From contig NC_079880.1 of assembly GCF_029227915.1 (NCBI RefSeq), forward strand, positions 5,272,001-5,336,000: a DNA stretch of 64,000 nt, written 5' to 3'. The notes under the pieces were generated by a model. The model was not told the DNA's origin and did not search any database. It was given only the letters and a program-made list of their open reading frames with translations. The position numbers were made by a program, and so were the translations under genes. This stretch comes from Hydractinia symbiolongicarpus (Eukaryota > Cnidaria > Hydrozoa > Anthoathecata > Hydractiniidae). Positions 51,366-63,999 of this stretch are shown here, in pieces; within the stretch, counting starts at the first letter, position 1; every line of letters starts with the position of its first letter.

Positions 51366-52571
51366 CATGCGTTGTAGTAGTGAAAAAATAATTTAAAAAA
51401 TCGTTCGAAAAATGAGTTTACTCCCTGGGTAATTTCTTTGTATACTTTTGACTATACGGGCCGAGTCCGGGGTTTACGGGAAATGGCGGGTTTTCGTTTG
51501 CCGGCGATTAAACCTCTTTTATTCAGCGTCTCATCAAAAATGAAAACATTTTTAAAAACTACAAGTCTCATGGGCTTTAGTGGTGAAATAGTAATTTAAA
51601 AAATCGTTCGGGAAATGAGTTTACACCCTGGGTACTTTCTTTGTATACTTTTGACTATACGGACCGAGTCCGGGATTTACGGGAAATGGCGGGTTTTCGT
51701 TTGCCGGCGATTTAACTTCTTTTTTTCAGCGTCTCATCAAAAATGAAAACATTTTTAAAAACTATAAGTCTCATGCGTTTTAGTGGTGAAAAAATAATTT
51801 AAAAAATCGTTCGGAAAATGAGTTTACTCCCTGGGTAATTTCTTTGTATACTTTTGACTATACGGGCCGAGTCAGGGGTTTACGGGAAATGGCGGGTTTT
51901 CGTTTGCCGGCGTTTAAACTTCTTTTATTCAGCGTCTCATCAAAAATGAAAACATTTTTAAAAACTACAAGTCTCATGGGCTTTAGTGGTGAAATAATAA
52001 TTTAAAAAATCGTTCGGGAAATGAGTTTACACCCTGGGTACTTTCTTTGTATACTTTTGACTATACGGACCGAGTCCGGGATTTACGGGAAATGGCGGGT
52101 TTTCGTTTGCCGGCGATTTAACTTCTTTTTTTCAGCGTCTCATCAAAAATGAAAACATTTTTAAAAACTATAAGTCTCATGGGTTTTAGTGGTGAAAAAA
52201 TAATTTAAAAAATCGTTCGGGAAATGAGTTTACTCCCTGGGTACTTTCTTTGTATACTTTTGACCATACGGGCCAAGCCGAGATTTACGGGAAATCGCGG
52301 GTTTTCGTTTGCCGGCGATTAAACTTCTTTTATTCAGCGTTTCATCAAAAATGAAAACATTTTTAAAAACTACAAGTCTTATGCGTTTTAGTGGTGAAAA
52401 AATAATTTAAAAAATCGTTCAGGAAATGAGTTTACTCACAGGGTACTTTCTTTGTATACATTCGACTATACGGGCCACGCCCGGGATTTACGGGAAATCG
52501 CGGGTTTTCGTTTTCCGGCGATTAAACCTCTTTCATTAAGCGTCTCATCAAAAATGAAAACATTTTTGAAA
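51366..52571 (+). repeat. Unamplified sub-block in C3 (single copy)
   Basis: The marker catgcgttgtagtagtg occurs only once in C3, at 51,366, and is followed directly by the ggaccgag monomers. This is the simplest arrangement and probably the ancestral one. Confidence 0.8.
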
Positions 52572-55500
52572 ACTACAAGTCTCATGCATTTTAGTGGTGA
52601 AAAAATAATTCAAAAAATCGTTCGGGAAATAAGTTTACTCCCTGGGTACTTTCTTTGTATACATTCGACTATACGGGCCAAGCCCCGGATTTACGGGAAA
52701 ACGCGGGATTTCGTTTGCCGGCGATTAAACTTCTTTCATTAAGCGTCTCATCAAAAATGAAAACATTTTTGAAAACTACAAGTCTCATGCGTTTAGTGGT
52801 AAAAAAATAATATAAAAAATCGTTCGGGAAATGAGTTTACTCCCTGGGTACTTTCTTTGTATACTTTTGACTATACGGGTCGAGTCCGGGGTTTACGGGA
52901 AATGGCGGGTTTTCGTTTGCCGGCGATTAAACTTCTTTTATTCAGCGTCTCATCAAAAATGAAAACATTTTTGAAAACTACAAGTCTTATGCGTTTTAGT
53001 GGTGAAAAAATAATTTAAAAAATCGTTCAGGAAATAAGTTTACTCACAGGGTACTTTCTTTGTATACATTCGACTATACGGGCCAAGCCCGGGATTTACG
53101 GGAAATCGCGGGTTTTCGTTTTCCGGCGATTAAACCTCTTTCATTAAACGTCTCATCAAAAATGAAAACATTTTTGAAAACTACAGGTCTCATGCGTTTT
53201 AGTGGTGAAGAAAAAATTTAAAAAATCGTTAGGGAAATGAGTTTACTCCCTGGGTACTTTCTTTGTATACTTTTGACTATACGGGTCGAGTCCGGGGTTT
53301 ACGGGAAATGGCGGATTTTCGTTTGCCGGCGATTAAACTTCTTTTATTCAGCGTCTCATCAAAAATGAAAACATTTTTAAAAACTACAAGTCTTATACGT
53401 TTTAGTGGTGAAAAAATAATTTAAAAAATCGTTCAGGAAATAAGTTTACTCACAAGGTACTTTCTTTGTATACATTCGACTATACGAGCCAAGCCCGGGA
53501 TTTACGGGAAATCGCGGGTTTTCGTTTTCCGGCGATTAAACCTCTTTCATTAAACGTCTCATCAAAAATGAAAACATTTTTGAAAACTACAGGTCTCATG
53601 CGTTTTAGTGGTGAAGAAAAAAATTAAAAAATCGTTCGGGAAATGAGTTTACTCCCTGGGTACTTTCTTTGTATACTTTTGACAATACGGGCCGAGTCCG
53701 GGATTTACGGGAAATCGCAGGTTTTCGTTTGCCGGCGATTAAACCTCTTTTATTCAGCGTCTCATCAAAAATGAAAACATTTTTAAAAACTACAAGTCTC
53801 ATGGGCTTTAGTGGTGAAATAATAATTTAAAAAATCGTTCTGGAAATGAGTTTACACCCTGGGTACTTTCTTTGTATACTTTTGACTATACGGACCGAGT
53901 CCGGGATTTACGGGAAATGGCGGGTTTTCGTTTGCCGGCGATTTAACTTCTTTTTTCAGCGTCTCATCAAAAATGAAAACATTTTCAAAAACTATAAGTC
54001 TCATGCGTTTTAGTGGTGAAAAAATAATTTAAAAAATCGTTCAAAAAATGAGTTTACTCCCTGGGTAATTTCTTTGTATACTTTTGACTATACGGGCCGA
54101 GTCAGGGGTTTACGGGAAATGGCGGGTTTTCGTTTGCCGGCGTTTAAACTTCTTTTATTCAGCGTCTCATCAAAAATGAAAACATTTTTAAAAACTACAA
54201 GTCTCATGGGCTTTAGTGGTGAAATAATAATTTAAAAAATCGTTCGGGAAATGAGTTTACACCCTGGGTACTTTTTTTGTATACTTTTGACTATACGGAC
54301 CGAGTCCGGGATTTACGGGAAATGGCGGGTTTTCGTTTGCCGGCGATTTAACTTCTTTTTTTCAGCGTCTCATCAAAAATGAAAACATTTTTAAAAACTA
54401 TAAGTCTCATGGGTTTTAGTTGTGAAAAAATAATTTAAAAAATCGTTCGGGAAATGAGTTTACTCCCTGGGTACTTTCTTTGTATACTTTTGACCATACG
54501 GGCCAAGCCGAGATTTACGGGAAATCGCGGGTTTTCGTTTGCCGGCGATTAAACTTCTTTTATTCAGCGTTTCATCAAAAATGAAAACATTTTTAAAAAC
54601 TACAAGTCTTATGCGTTTTAGTGGTGAAAAAATAATTTCAAAAATCGTTCAGAAAATGAGTTTACTCACAGGGTACTTTCTTTGTATACATTCGACTATA
54701 CGGGCCACGCCCGGGATTTACGGGAAATCGCGGGTTTTCGTTTTCCGGCGATTAAACCTCTTTCATTAAGCGTCTCATCAAAAATGAAAACATTTTTGAA
54801 AACTACAAGTCTCATGCATTTTAGTGGTGAAAAAATAATTCAAAAAATCGTTCGGGAAATAAGTTTACTCCCTGGGTACTTTCTTTGTATACATTCGACT
54901 ATACGGGCCAAGCCCCGGATTTACGGGAAAACGCGGGATTTCGTTTGCCGGCGATTAAACTTCTTTCATTAAGCGTCTCATCAAAAATGAAAACATTTTT
55001 GAAAACTACAAGTCTCATGCGTTTAGTGGTAAAAAAATAATATAAAAAATCGTTCGGGAAATGAGTTTACTCCCTGGGTACTTTCTTTGTATACTTTTGA
55101 CTATACGGGTCGAGTCCGGGGTTTACGGGAAATGGCGGGTTTTCGTTTGCCGGCGATTAAACTTCTTTTATTCAGCGTCTCATCAAAAATGAAAACATTT
55201 TTAAAAACTACAAGTCTTATGCGTTTTAGTGGTGAAAAAATAATTTAAAAAATCGTTCAGGAAAAAGTTTACTCACAGGGTACTTTCTTTGTATACATTC
55301 GACTATACGGGCCAAGCCCGGGATTTACGGGAAATCGCGGGTTTTCGTTTTCCGGCGATTAAACCTCTTTCATTAAACGTCTCATCAAAAATGAAAACAT
55401 TTTTGAAAACTACAGGTCTCATGCGTTTTAGTGGTGAAGAAAAAATTTAAAAAATCGTTCGGGAAATGAGTTTACTCCCTGGGTACTTTCTTTGTATACT

Positions 55501-55851
55501 TTTGACTATACGGGTCGATTCCGGGGTTTACGGGAAATGGCGGGTTTTCGTTTGCCGGCGATTAAACTTCTTTTATTCAGCGTCTCATCAAAAATGAAAA
55601 CATTTTTAAAAACTACAAGTCTTATGCGTTTTAGTGGTGAAAAAATAATTTAAAAAATCGTTCAGGAAATAAGTTTACTCACAGGGTACTTTCTTTGTAT
55701 ACATTCGACTATACGAGCCAAGCCCGGGATTTACGGGAAATCGCGGGTTTTCGTTTTCCGGCGATTAAACCTCTTTCATTAAACGTCTCATCAAAAATGA
55801 AAACATTTTTGAAAACTACAGGTCTCATGCGTTTTAGTGGTGAAGAAAAAA
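51866..55851 (+). repeat. 2,230-bp tandem duplication in C3
   Basis: This is the C3 counterpart of 42,170-46,155 at +9,696 bp, with both copies present (gccacgcccggg near 52,472 and 54,702) and the same distinguishing marks, including caggaaaaagttt near 55,258. Confidence 0.83.
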
Positions 55852-56840
55852 TTTAAAAAATCGTTCGGGAAATGAGTTTACTCCCTGGGTACTTTCTTTG
55901 TATACATTCGACTATACGGGCCAAACCCCGGATTTACGGGAAAACGCGGGATTTCGTTTGCCGGCGATTAAACCTCTTTCATTAAGCGTCTCATCAAAAA
56001 TGAAGACATTTTTAAAAACTACAAGTCTCATGCGTTTTAGTGGTGAAAAAATAATTTAAAAAATCGTTCGGGAAATGAGTTTACTCCCTGGGTACTTTCT
56101 TTGTATACTTTTGACTATACGGGTCGAGTCCGGGGTTTACGGGAAATGGCGGGTTTTCGTTTGCCGGCAATTAAACTTCTTTTATTCAGCGTCTCATCAA
56201 AAATGAAAACATTTTTAAAAACTACAAGTCTTATGCGTTTTAGTGGTGAAAAAATAATTTAAAAAATCGTTCAGGAAATAAGTTTACTCACAGGGTACTT
56301 TCTTTGTATACATTCGACTATACGAGCGAAGCCCGGGATTTACGGGAAATCGCGGGTTTTCGTTTTCCGGCGATTAAACCTCTTTCATTAAACGTCTCAT
56401 CAAAAATGAAAACATTTTTGAAAACTACAGGTCTCATGCGTTTTAGTGGTGAAGAAAAAATTTAAAAAATCGTTCGGGAAATGAGTTTACTCCCTGGGTA
56501 CTTTCTTTGTATACATTCGACTATACTTGCCAAGCCCCGGATTTACGGGAAAACGCGGGATTTCGTTTGCCGGCGATTAAACCTCTTTCATTAAGCGTCT
56601 CATCAAAAATAAAGACATTTTTGAAAACTACAAGTCTCATGCGTTTTAGTGGTGAAAAAATAATTTAAAAAATCCTTCGGGAAATGAGTTTACTCCCTGG
56701 GTACTTTCTTTGTATACTTTTGACTATACGGGCCGAGTCCGGGATTTACGGGAAATCGCGGATCTTCGTTTGCCGGCGATTAATCTTCTTTTATTCAGCG
56801 TCCCATCAAATATGAAAATATTTTTGAAAACTACAAGTCT

Positions 56841-59620
56841 CATGCGTTTAGTGGTAAAAAAATAAGATAAAAAATCGTTCGGGAAATGAGTTTACTCCCT
56901 GGGTACTTTCTCTGTATACTTTTGACTATACGGGTCGAGTCCGGGGTTTACGGGAAATGGCGGGTTTTCGTTTGCCGGCGATTAAATTTCTTTTATTCAG
57001 CGTCTCATCAAAAATGAAAACATTTTTGAAAACTACAAGTCTCATGCGTTTTAGTGGTGAAAAGATAATTTAAAAAATCGTTTTGGAAATGAGTTTACTC
57101 ACAGGGTACTTTCTTTATAAACATTCGACTATACGGGTCGAGTCCGGGGTTTACGGGAAATGGCGGGTTTTCGTTTGCCGGCGATTAAATTTCTTTTATT
57201 CAGCGTCTCATCAAAAATAAAAACATTTTTGAAAACTACAAGTCTCATGCGTTTTAGTGGTGAAAAGATAATTTAAAAAATCGTTTTGGAAATGAGTTTA
57301 CTCACAGGGTACTTTCTTTATAAACATTCGACTATACGGGCCAAGCCCGGGATTTACGGGAAATCGCGGGTTTTCGTTTACTGGCGATTAAACCACTTTC
57401 ATTAAGCGTCTCATGAAAAATGAAAACATTTTTAAAAACTACAAGTCTCATGAGCTTTAGTGGTGAAATAATAATTTAAAAAATCGTTTGGGAAATGAGT
57501 TTACTCCCTGGGTACTTTCCTTGTATATTTTTGACTATGCGGGCCGAGTCCGGGGTTTACGGGAAATGGCGGGTTTTCGTTTGCCGGCGATTAAACTTCT
57601 TTTATACAGCGTCTCATCAAAAATGAAAACATTTTTGAAAACTACAGGTCTCATGCGTTTTAGTGGTGAAGAAAAAATTTAAAAAATCGTTCGGGAAATG
57701 AGTTTACTCCCTGGGTACTTTCTTTGTATACATTCGACTATACGGGCCAAGCCCCGGATTTACGGGAAAACGCGGGATTTCGTTTGCCGGCGATTAAACC
57801 TCTTTAATTAAGCGTCTCATCAAAAATGAAGACATTTTTGAAAACTACAAGTCTCATGCGTTTTAGTGGTGAAAAAATAATTTAAAAAATCGTTCGGGAA
57901 ATGAGTTTACTCCCTGGGTACTTTCTTTGTATACTTTTGACTATACGGGCCGAGTCCGGGATTTACGGGAAATCGCGGATCTTCGTTTGCCGGCGATTAA
58001 TCTTCTTTTATTCAGCGTCCCATCAAATATGAAAATATTTTTGAAAACTACAAGTCTCATGCGTTTAGTGGTAAAAAAATAAGATAAAAAATCGTTCGGG
58101 AAATGAGTTTACTCCCTGGGTACTTTCTCTGTATACTTTTGACTATACGGGTGGAGTCCGGGGTTTACGGGAAATGGCGGGTTTTCGTTTGCCGGCGATT
58201 AAATTTCTTTTATTCAGCGTCTCATCAAAAATGAAAACATTTTTAAAAACTACAAGTCTCATGCGTTTTAGTGGTGAAAAGATAATTTAAAAAATCGTTT
58301 TGGAAATGAGTTTACTCACAGGGTACTTTCTTTATAAACATTCGACTATACGGGTCGAGTCCGGGGTTTACGGGAAATGGCGGGTTTTCGTTTGCCGGCG
58401 ATTAAATTTCTTTTATTCAGCGTCTCATCAAAAATGAAAACAATTTTGAAAACTACAAGTCTCATGCGTTTTAGTGGTGAAAAGATAATTTAAAAAATCG
58501 TTTTGGAAATGAGTTTACTCACAGGGTACTTTCTTTATAAACATTCGACTATACGGGCCAAGCCCGGGATTTACGGGAAATCGCGGGTTTTCGTTTACTG
58601 GCGATTAAACCACTTTCATTAAGCGTCTCATCAAATATGAAAACATTTTTAAAAACTACAAGTCTCATGAGCTTTAGTGGTGAAATAATAATTTAAAAAA
58701 TCGTTTGGGAAATGAGTTTACTCCCTGGGTACTTTCCTTGTATATTTTTGACTATGCGGGCCGAGTCCGGGGTTTACGGGAAATGGCAGGTTTTCGTTTG
58801 CCGGCGATTAAACTTCTTTTATACAGCGTCTCATCAAAAATGAAAACATTTTTGAAAACTACAAGTCTCATGCGTTTAGTGGTAAAAAAATAAGATAAAA
58901 AATCGTTCGGGAAATGAGTTTACTCCCTGGGTACTTTCTCTGTATACTTTTGACTATACGGGTCGAGTCCGGGGTTTACGGGAAATGGCGGGTTTTCGTT
59001 TGCCGGCGATTAAATTTCTTTTATTCAGCGTCTCATCAAAAATGAAAACATTTTTGAAAACTACAAGTCTCATGCGTTTTAGTGGTGAAAAGATAATTTA
59101 AAAAATCGTTTTGGAAATGAGTTTACTCACAGGGTACTTTCTTTATAAACATTCGACTATACGGGTCGAGTCCGGGGTTTACGGGAAATGGCGGGTTTTC
59201 GTTTGCCGGCGATTAAATTTCTTTTATTCAGCGTCTCATCAAAAATGACAACATTTTTGAAAACTACAAGTCTCATGCGTTTTAGTGGTGAAAAGATAAT
59301 TTAAAAAATCGTTTTGGAAATGAGTTTACTCACAGGGTACTTTCTTTATAAACATTCGACTATACGGGCCAAGCCCGGGATTTACGGGAAATCTCGGGTT
59401 TTCGTTTACTGGCGATTAAACCACTTTCATTAAGCGTCTCATCAAAAATGAAAACATTTTTAAAAACTACAAGTCTCATGAGCTTTAGTGGTGAAATAAT
59501 AATTTAAAAAATCGTTTGGGAAATAAGTTTACTCCCTGGGTACTTTCCTTGTATATTTTTGACTATGCGGGCCGAGTCCGGGGTTTACGGGAAATGGCGG
59601 GTTTTCGTTTGCCGGCGATT
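56841..59620 (+). repeat. Six- and four-monomer tandem units around the C3 right end
   Basis: The monomer catgcgtttagtggtaaaaaaataagat occurs at 56,841, 58,058 and 58,869 (spacings 1,217 and 811 bp). It is followed each time by monomers with gataattt / gttttgg / ctcacaggg / tataaacattcg and then by gcgtttactggcg and the gatatttttgactatgcggg-type units. The tataaac form of the usual gtatac site is seen only between about 47.4 and 60.4 kb. Confidence 0.78.
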
Positions 59621-61338
59621 AAACTTCTTTTATACAGCGTCTCATCAAAAATGAAAACATTTTTGAAAACTACAAGTCTCATGCGTTTTAGTGGTGAAAA
59701 AATAATTTAAAAAATCGTTCGGGAAATAAGTTTACTCCCTGGGTACTTTCTTTGTATACTTTTGATTAAACAGGCCGAGTCCAGGGTTTACGGGAAATGG
59801 CGGGTTTTCGTTTGCCGGCGATTAAACTTCTTTTAATCAGCGTCTCATCAAAAATGAAAACATTTTTAAAAACTACAAGTCTCATGCGTTTTAGTGGTGA
59901 AAAAATAATTTATAAAATCGTTCGGGAAATGAGTTTACTCCCTGGGTACTTTCTTTGTATACATTTGACTATACGGGCCGAGTTCAGGATTTACGGGACG
60001 TCGCGGGTTTTCTTTTGCCGGCGATAAAAACTTCTTTTATTCAGCGTCTCATCAAAAATGAAAACATTTTTAAAAACTACAAGTCTCATGCGTTGTAGTG
60101 ATGAAAAAATAATTTAAAAAATCGTTCGGAAAATGAGTTTACTCCCTGGGTACTTTCTTTGTATACTTTTGACTATACGGGCCGAGTCCGGGATTTACGG
60201 GAAATCGCAGGTTTTCGTTTGCCGGCGATTAAACTTCTTTCATTCAGCGTCTCATCAAAAATGAAAACATTTTTGAAAACTACAAGTCTCATGCGTTTTA
60301 GTGGTGAAAAAATAATTTAAAAAATCGTTTTGGAAATGAGTTTACTCACAGGGTACTTTCTTTATAAACATTCGACTATACGGGCCAAGCCCGGGATTTA
60401 CGGGAAATCTCGGGTTTTCGTTTACTGGCGATTAAACCACTTTCATTAAGCGTCTCATCAAAAATGAAAACATTTTTAAAAACTACAAGTCTCATGAGCT
60501 TTAGTGGTGAAATAATAATTTAAAAAATCGTTTGGGAAATAAGTTTACTCCCTGGGTACTTTCCTTGTATATTTTTGACTATGCGGGCCGAGTCCGGGGT
60601 TTACGGGAAATGGCGGGTTTTCGTTTGCCGGCGATTAAACTTCTTTTATACAGCGTCTCATCAAAAATGAAAACATTTTTGAAAACTACAAGTCTCATGC
60701 GTTTTAGTGGTGAAAAAATAATTTAAAAAATCGTTCGGGAAATAAGTTTACTCCCTGGGTACTTTCTTTGTATACTTTTGATTAAACAGGCCGAGTCCAG
60801 GGTTTACGGGAAATGGCGGGTTTTCGTTTGCCGGCGATTAAACTTCTTTTAATCAGCGTCTCATCAAAAATGAAAACATTTTTAAAAACTACAAGTCTCA
60901 TGCGTTTTAGTGGTGAAAAAATAATTTATAAAATCGTTCGGGAAATGAGTTTACTCCCTGGGTACTTTCTTTGTATACATTTGACTATACGGGCCGAGTT
61001 CAGGATTTACGGGACGTCGCGGGTTTTCTTTTGCCGGCGATAAAAACTTCTTTTATTCAGCGTCTCATCAAAAATGAAAACATTTTTAAAAACTACAAGT
61101 CTCATGCGTTGTAGTGATGAAAAAATAATTTAAAAAATCGTTCGGAAAATGAGTTTACTCCCTGGGTACTTTCTTTGTATACTTTTGACTATACGGGCCG
61201 AGTCCGGGATTTACGGGAAATCGCAGGTTTTCGTTTGCCGGCGATTAAACTTCTTTCATTCAGCGTCTCATCAAAAATGAAAACATTTTTGAAAACTACA
61301 AGTCTCATGCGTTTTAGTGGTGAAAAAATAATTTATAA
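59307..61338 (+). repeat. 1,016-bp five-monomer tandem duplication E
   Basis: Two copies, 59,307-60,322 and 60,323-61,338, appear almost identical and share gaaatctcggg, gggaaataagttt, ctttttaatcagcg-like ttttaatcag, atttataaaatcg, gagttcagg, gggacgtcgcggg and tagtgatgaaa. A partial third copy of two monomers follows to about 61,530 (atttataaaatcg again, with gggaagtcgcggg). Confidence 0.83.
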
Positions 61339-62379
61339 AATCGTTCGGGAAATGAGTTTACTCCCTGGGTACTTTCTTTGTATACATTTGACTATACGGG
61401 CCGAGTTCAGGATTTACGGGAAGTCGCGGGTTTTCTTTTGCCGGCGATAAAAACTTCTTTTATTCAGCGTCTCATCAAAAATGAAAACATTTTTAAAAAC
61501 TACAAGTCTCATGCGTTGTAGTGGTAAAAAAATAATTTAAAAAATCGTTCGGAAAATGAGTTTACTCCCTGGGTAATTTCTTTGTATACCTTTGACTATA
61601 CGGGCCGAGTCAGGGGCTTACGGGAAATGGCGGGTTTTCGTTTGCCGGCGATTTAACTTCTTTTTTTCAGCGTCTCATCAAAAATGAAAACATTTTTAAA
61701 AACTATAAGTCTCATTGGTTTTAGTGGTGAAAAAATAATTTAAAAAATCGTTCGGGAAATGAGTTTACTCCCTGGGTACTTTCTTTGTATACTTTTGACT
61801 ATACGGGCCATGCCGAAATTTACGGGAAATCGCGGGTTTTCGTTTGCCGGCGATTAAACTTCTTTTATTCAGCTTTTCATCAAAAATGAAAACATTTTTA
61901 AAAACTGCAAGTCTTATGCGTTTTAGTGGTGAAAAAATAATTTAAAAAATCGTTCAGGAAATGAGTTTACTCACAGGCTACTTTCTTTGTATACATTCGA
62001 CTATACGGGCCAAGCCCGGGATTTACGGGAAATCGCAGGTTTTCGTTTTCTGGCGATTAAACCTCTTTCATTAAGCGTCTCATCAAAAATGAAAACATTT
62101 TTGAAAACTACAAGTGTCATGCGTTTTAGTGGTGAAAAAGTAATTCAAAAAATCGTTCGGGAAATGAGTTTACTCCCTGGGTACTTTCTTTGTATACATT
62201 CGACTATACGGGCCAAGCCCCTGATTTACGAGAAAACGCGGGATTTCGTTTGCCGGCGATTAAACCTCTTTCATTAAGCGTCTCATCAAAAATGAAAACA
62301 TTTTTGAAAACTACAAGTCTCATGCGTTTTAGTGGTGAAAAAATAATTTAAAAAATCGTTCGGGAAATGAGTTTACTCC
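61339..62379 (+). repeat. Unclassified satellite monomers
   Basis: These are about five monomers of the same family, resembling diverged members of the C block (for example gggccatgccgaaatttac near 61,806 against gggccaagccgagatttac, and cagcttttcatc near 61,871). I find no clean local duplicate and nothing other than satellite. Confidence 0.7.
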
Positions 62380-63999
62380 CTGGGTACTTTCTTTGTATAC
62401 TTTTGACTATACGGGCCGAGTCCGGGATTTACGGGAAACGGCGGATCTTCGTTTGCCGGCGATTAAACTTCTTTTATTCAGTGTCCCATCAAATATGAAA
62501 ATATTTTTGAAAACTACAAGAGTCATGCGTTTAGTGGTAAAAAAATAATATAAAAAATCGTTCGGGAAATGAGTTTACTCCCTGGGTACTTTCTCTGTAT
62601 ACTTTTGACTATACGGGTCGAGTCCGGGGTTTACGGGAAATGGCGGGTTTTCGTTTGCCGGCGATTAAACTTCTTTTATTCAGCGTCTCATCAAAAATGA
62701 AAACATTTTTGAAAACTACAAGTCTCATGCGTTTTAGTGGTGAAAAGATAATTTAAAAAATCGTTTTGGAAATGAGTTTACTCACAGGGTACTTTCTTTG
62801 TAAACATTCGACTATACGGGCCAAGCCCGGGATTTACGGGAAATCGCGGGTTTTCGTTTGCTGGCGATTAAACCACTTTCATTAAGCGTCTCATCAAAAA
62901 TGAAAACATTTTTAAAAACTACAAGTCTCATGGGCTTTAGTGGTGAAATAATAATTTAAAAAATCGTTTGGGAAATGAGTTCACTCCCTGGGTACTTTCT
63001 TTGTATACTTTTGACTATACAGGCCGAGTCCAGGATTTACGGGAAATCGCAGGTTTCGTTTGCTGGCGATAAAACTTCTTTTATTCAGCGTCTCATCAAA
63101 AATGAAAACATTTTTGAAAACTACAAGTCTCATGCGTTTTAGTGGTGAAAAAATAATTTAAAAAATCGTTCGAGAAATGAGTTTACTCCCTGGGTACTTT
63201 CTTTGTATACTTTTGACTATACGGGCCGAGTCCGGGATTTACGGGAAATGGCGGATCTTCGTTTGCCGGCGATTAAACTTCTTTTATTCAGCGTCCCATC
63301 AAATATGAAAATATTTTTGAAAACTACAAGTCTCATGCGTTTAGTGGTAAAAAATAATATAAAAAATCGTTCGGGAAATGAGTTTACTCCCTGGGTACTT
63401 TCTCTGTATACTTTTGACTATACGGGTAGAGTCCGGGGTTTACGGGAAATGGCGGGTTTTCGTTTGCCGGCGATTAAACTTCTTTTATTCAGCGTCTCAT
63501 CAAAAATGAAAACATTTTTGAAAACTACAAGTCTCATGCGTTTTAGTGGTGAAAAGATAATTTAAAAAATCGTTTTGGAAATGAGTTTACTCACAGGGTA
63601 CTTTCTTTGTAAACATTCGACTATACGGGCCAAGCCCGGGATTTACGGGAAATCGCGGGTTTTCGTTTGCTGGCGATTAAACCACTTTCATTAAGCGTCT
63701 CATCAAAAATGAAAACATTTTTAAAAACTACAAGTCTCATGGGCTTTAGTGGTGAAATAATAATTTAAAAAATCGTTTGGGAAATGAGTTCACTCCCTGG
63801 GTACTTTCTTTGTATACTTTTACTATACGGGCCGAGTCCAGGATTTACGGGAAATCGCAGGTTTCGTTTGCTGGCGATAAAACTTCTTTTATTCAGCGTC
63901 TCATCAAAAATGAAAACATTTTTAAAAACTACAAGTCTCATGCGTTTTAGTGGTGAAAAAGTAATTTAAAAAATTGTTCGGGAAATGAGTTTACTCCCT
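62380..63999 (+). repeat. 810-bp four-monomer tandem duplication G at the right edge
   Basis: Copies at about 62,380-63,189 and 63,190-63,999 share cggatcttcg, cagtgtccc / cagcgtccc, gaaaatatttttg, gcgtttagtggta, ttctctgtatac, tttgtaaacattcg, gagttcactccc and gcaggtttcgtttgctggcgataaaac. The mark catgcgtttagtggt falls at 62,524 and 63,334 (810 bp apart). The array continues past the window edge. Confidence 0.8.

Larger units (their letters stand above)
48561..58256 (+). repeat. Giant tandem triplication, copy C3 (~9.7 kb)
   Basis: C3 starts at the equivalent of 37,66x in C2, just upstream of the 30-bp deletion mark, and runs to the equivalent of the C2 end. By eye I found fewer than ten substitutions against C2 over some 9.7 kb (for example gcggattttcg near 53,311, ttagttgtg near 54,419, atttcaaaaatc near 54,639 and ccggcaatt near 56,169). 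It carries only one copy of the sub-block present twice in C2. Confidence 0.9.

Noticed and set aside
27755-58256. Interpreting the three C copies as an assembly error
   Set aside because: Not accepted as the default, because each copy has its own substitutions and different sub-block copy numbers (4, 2 and 1), which a simple duplicated contig would not have. It cannot be fully excluded without reads.
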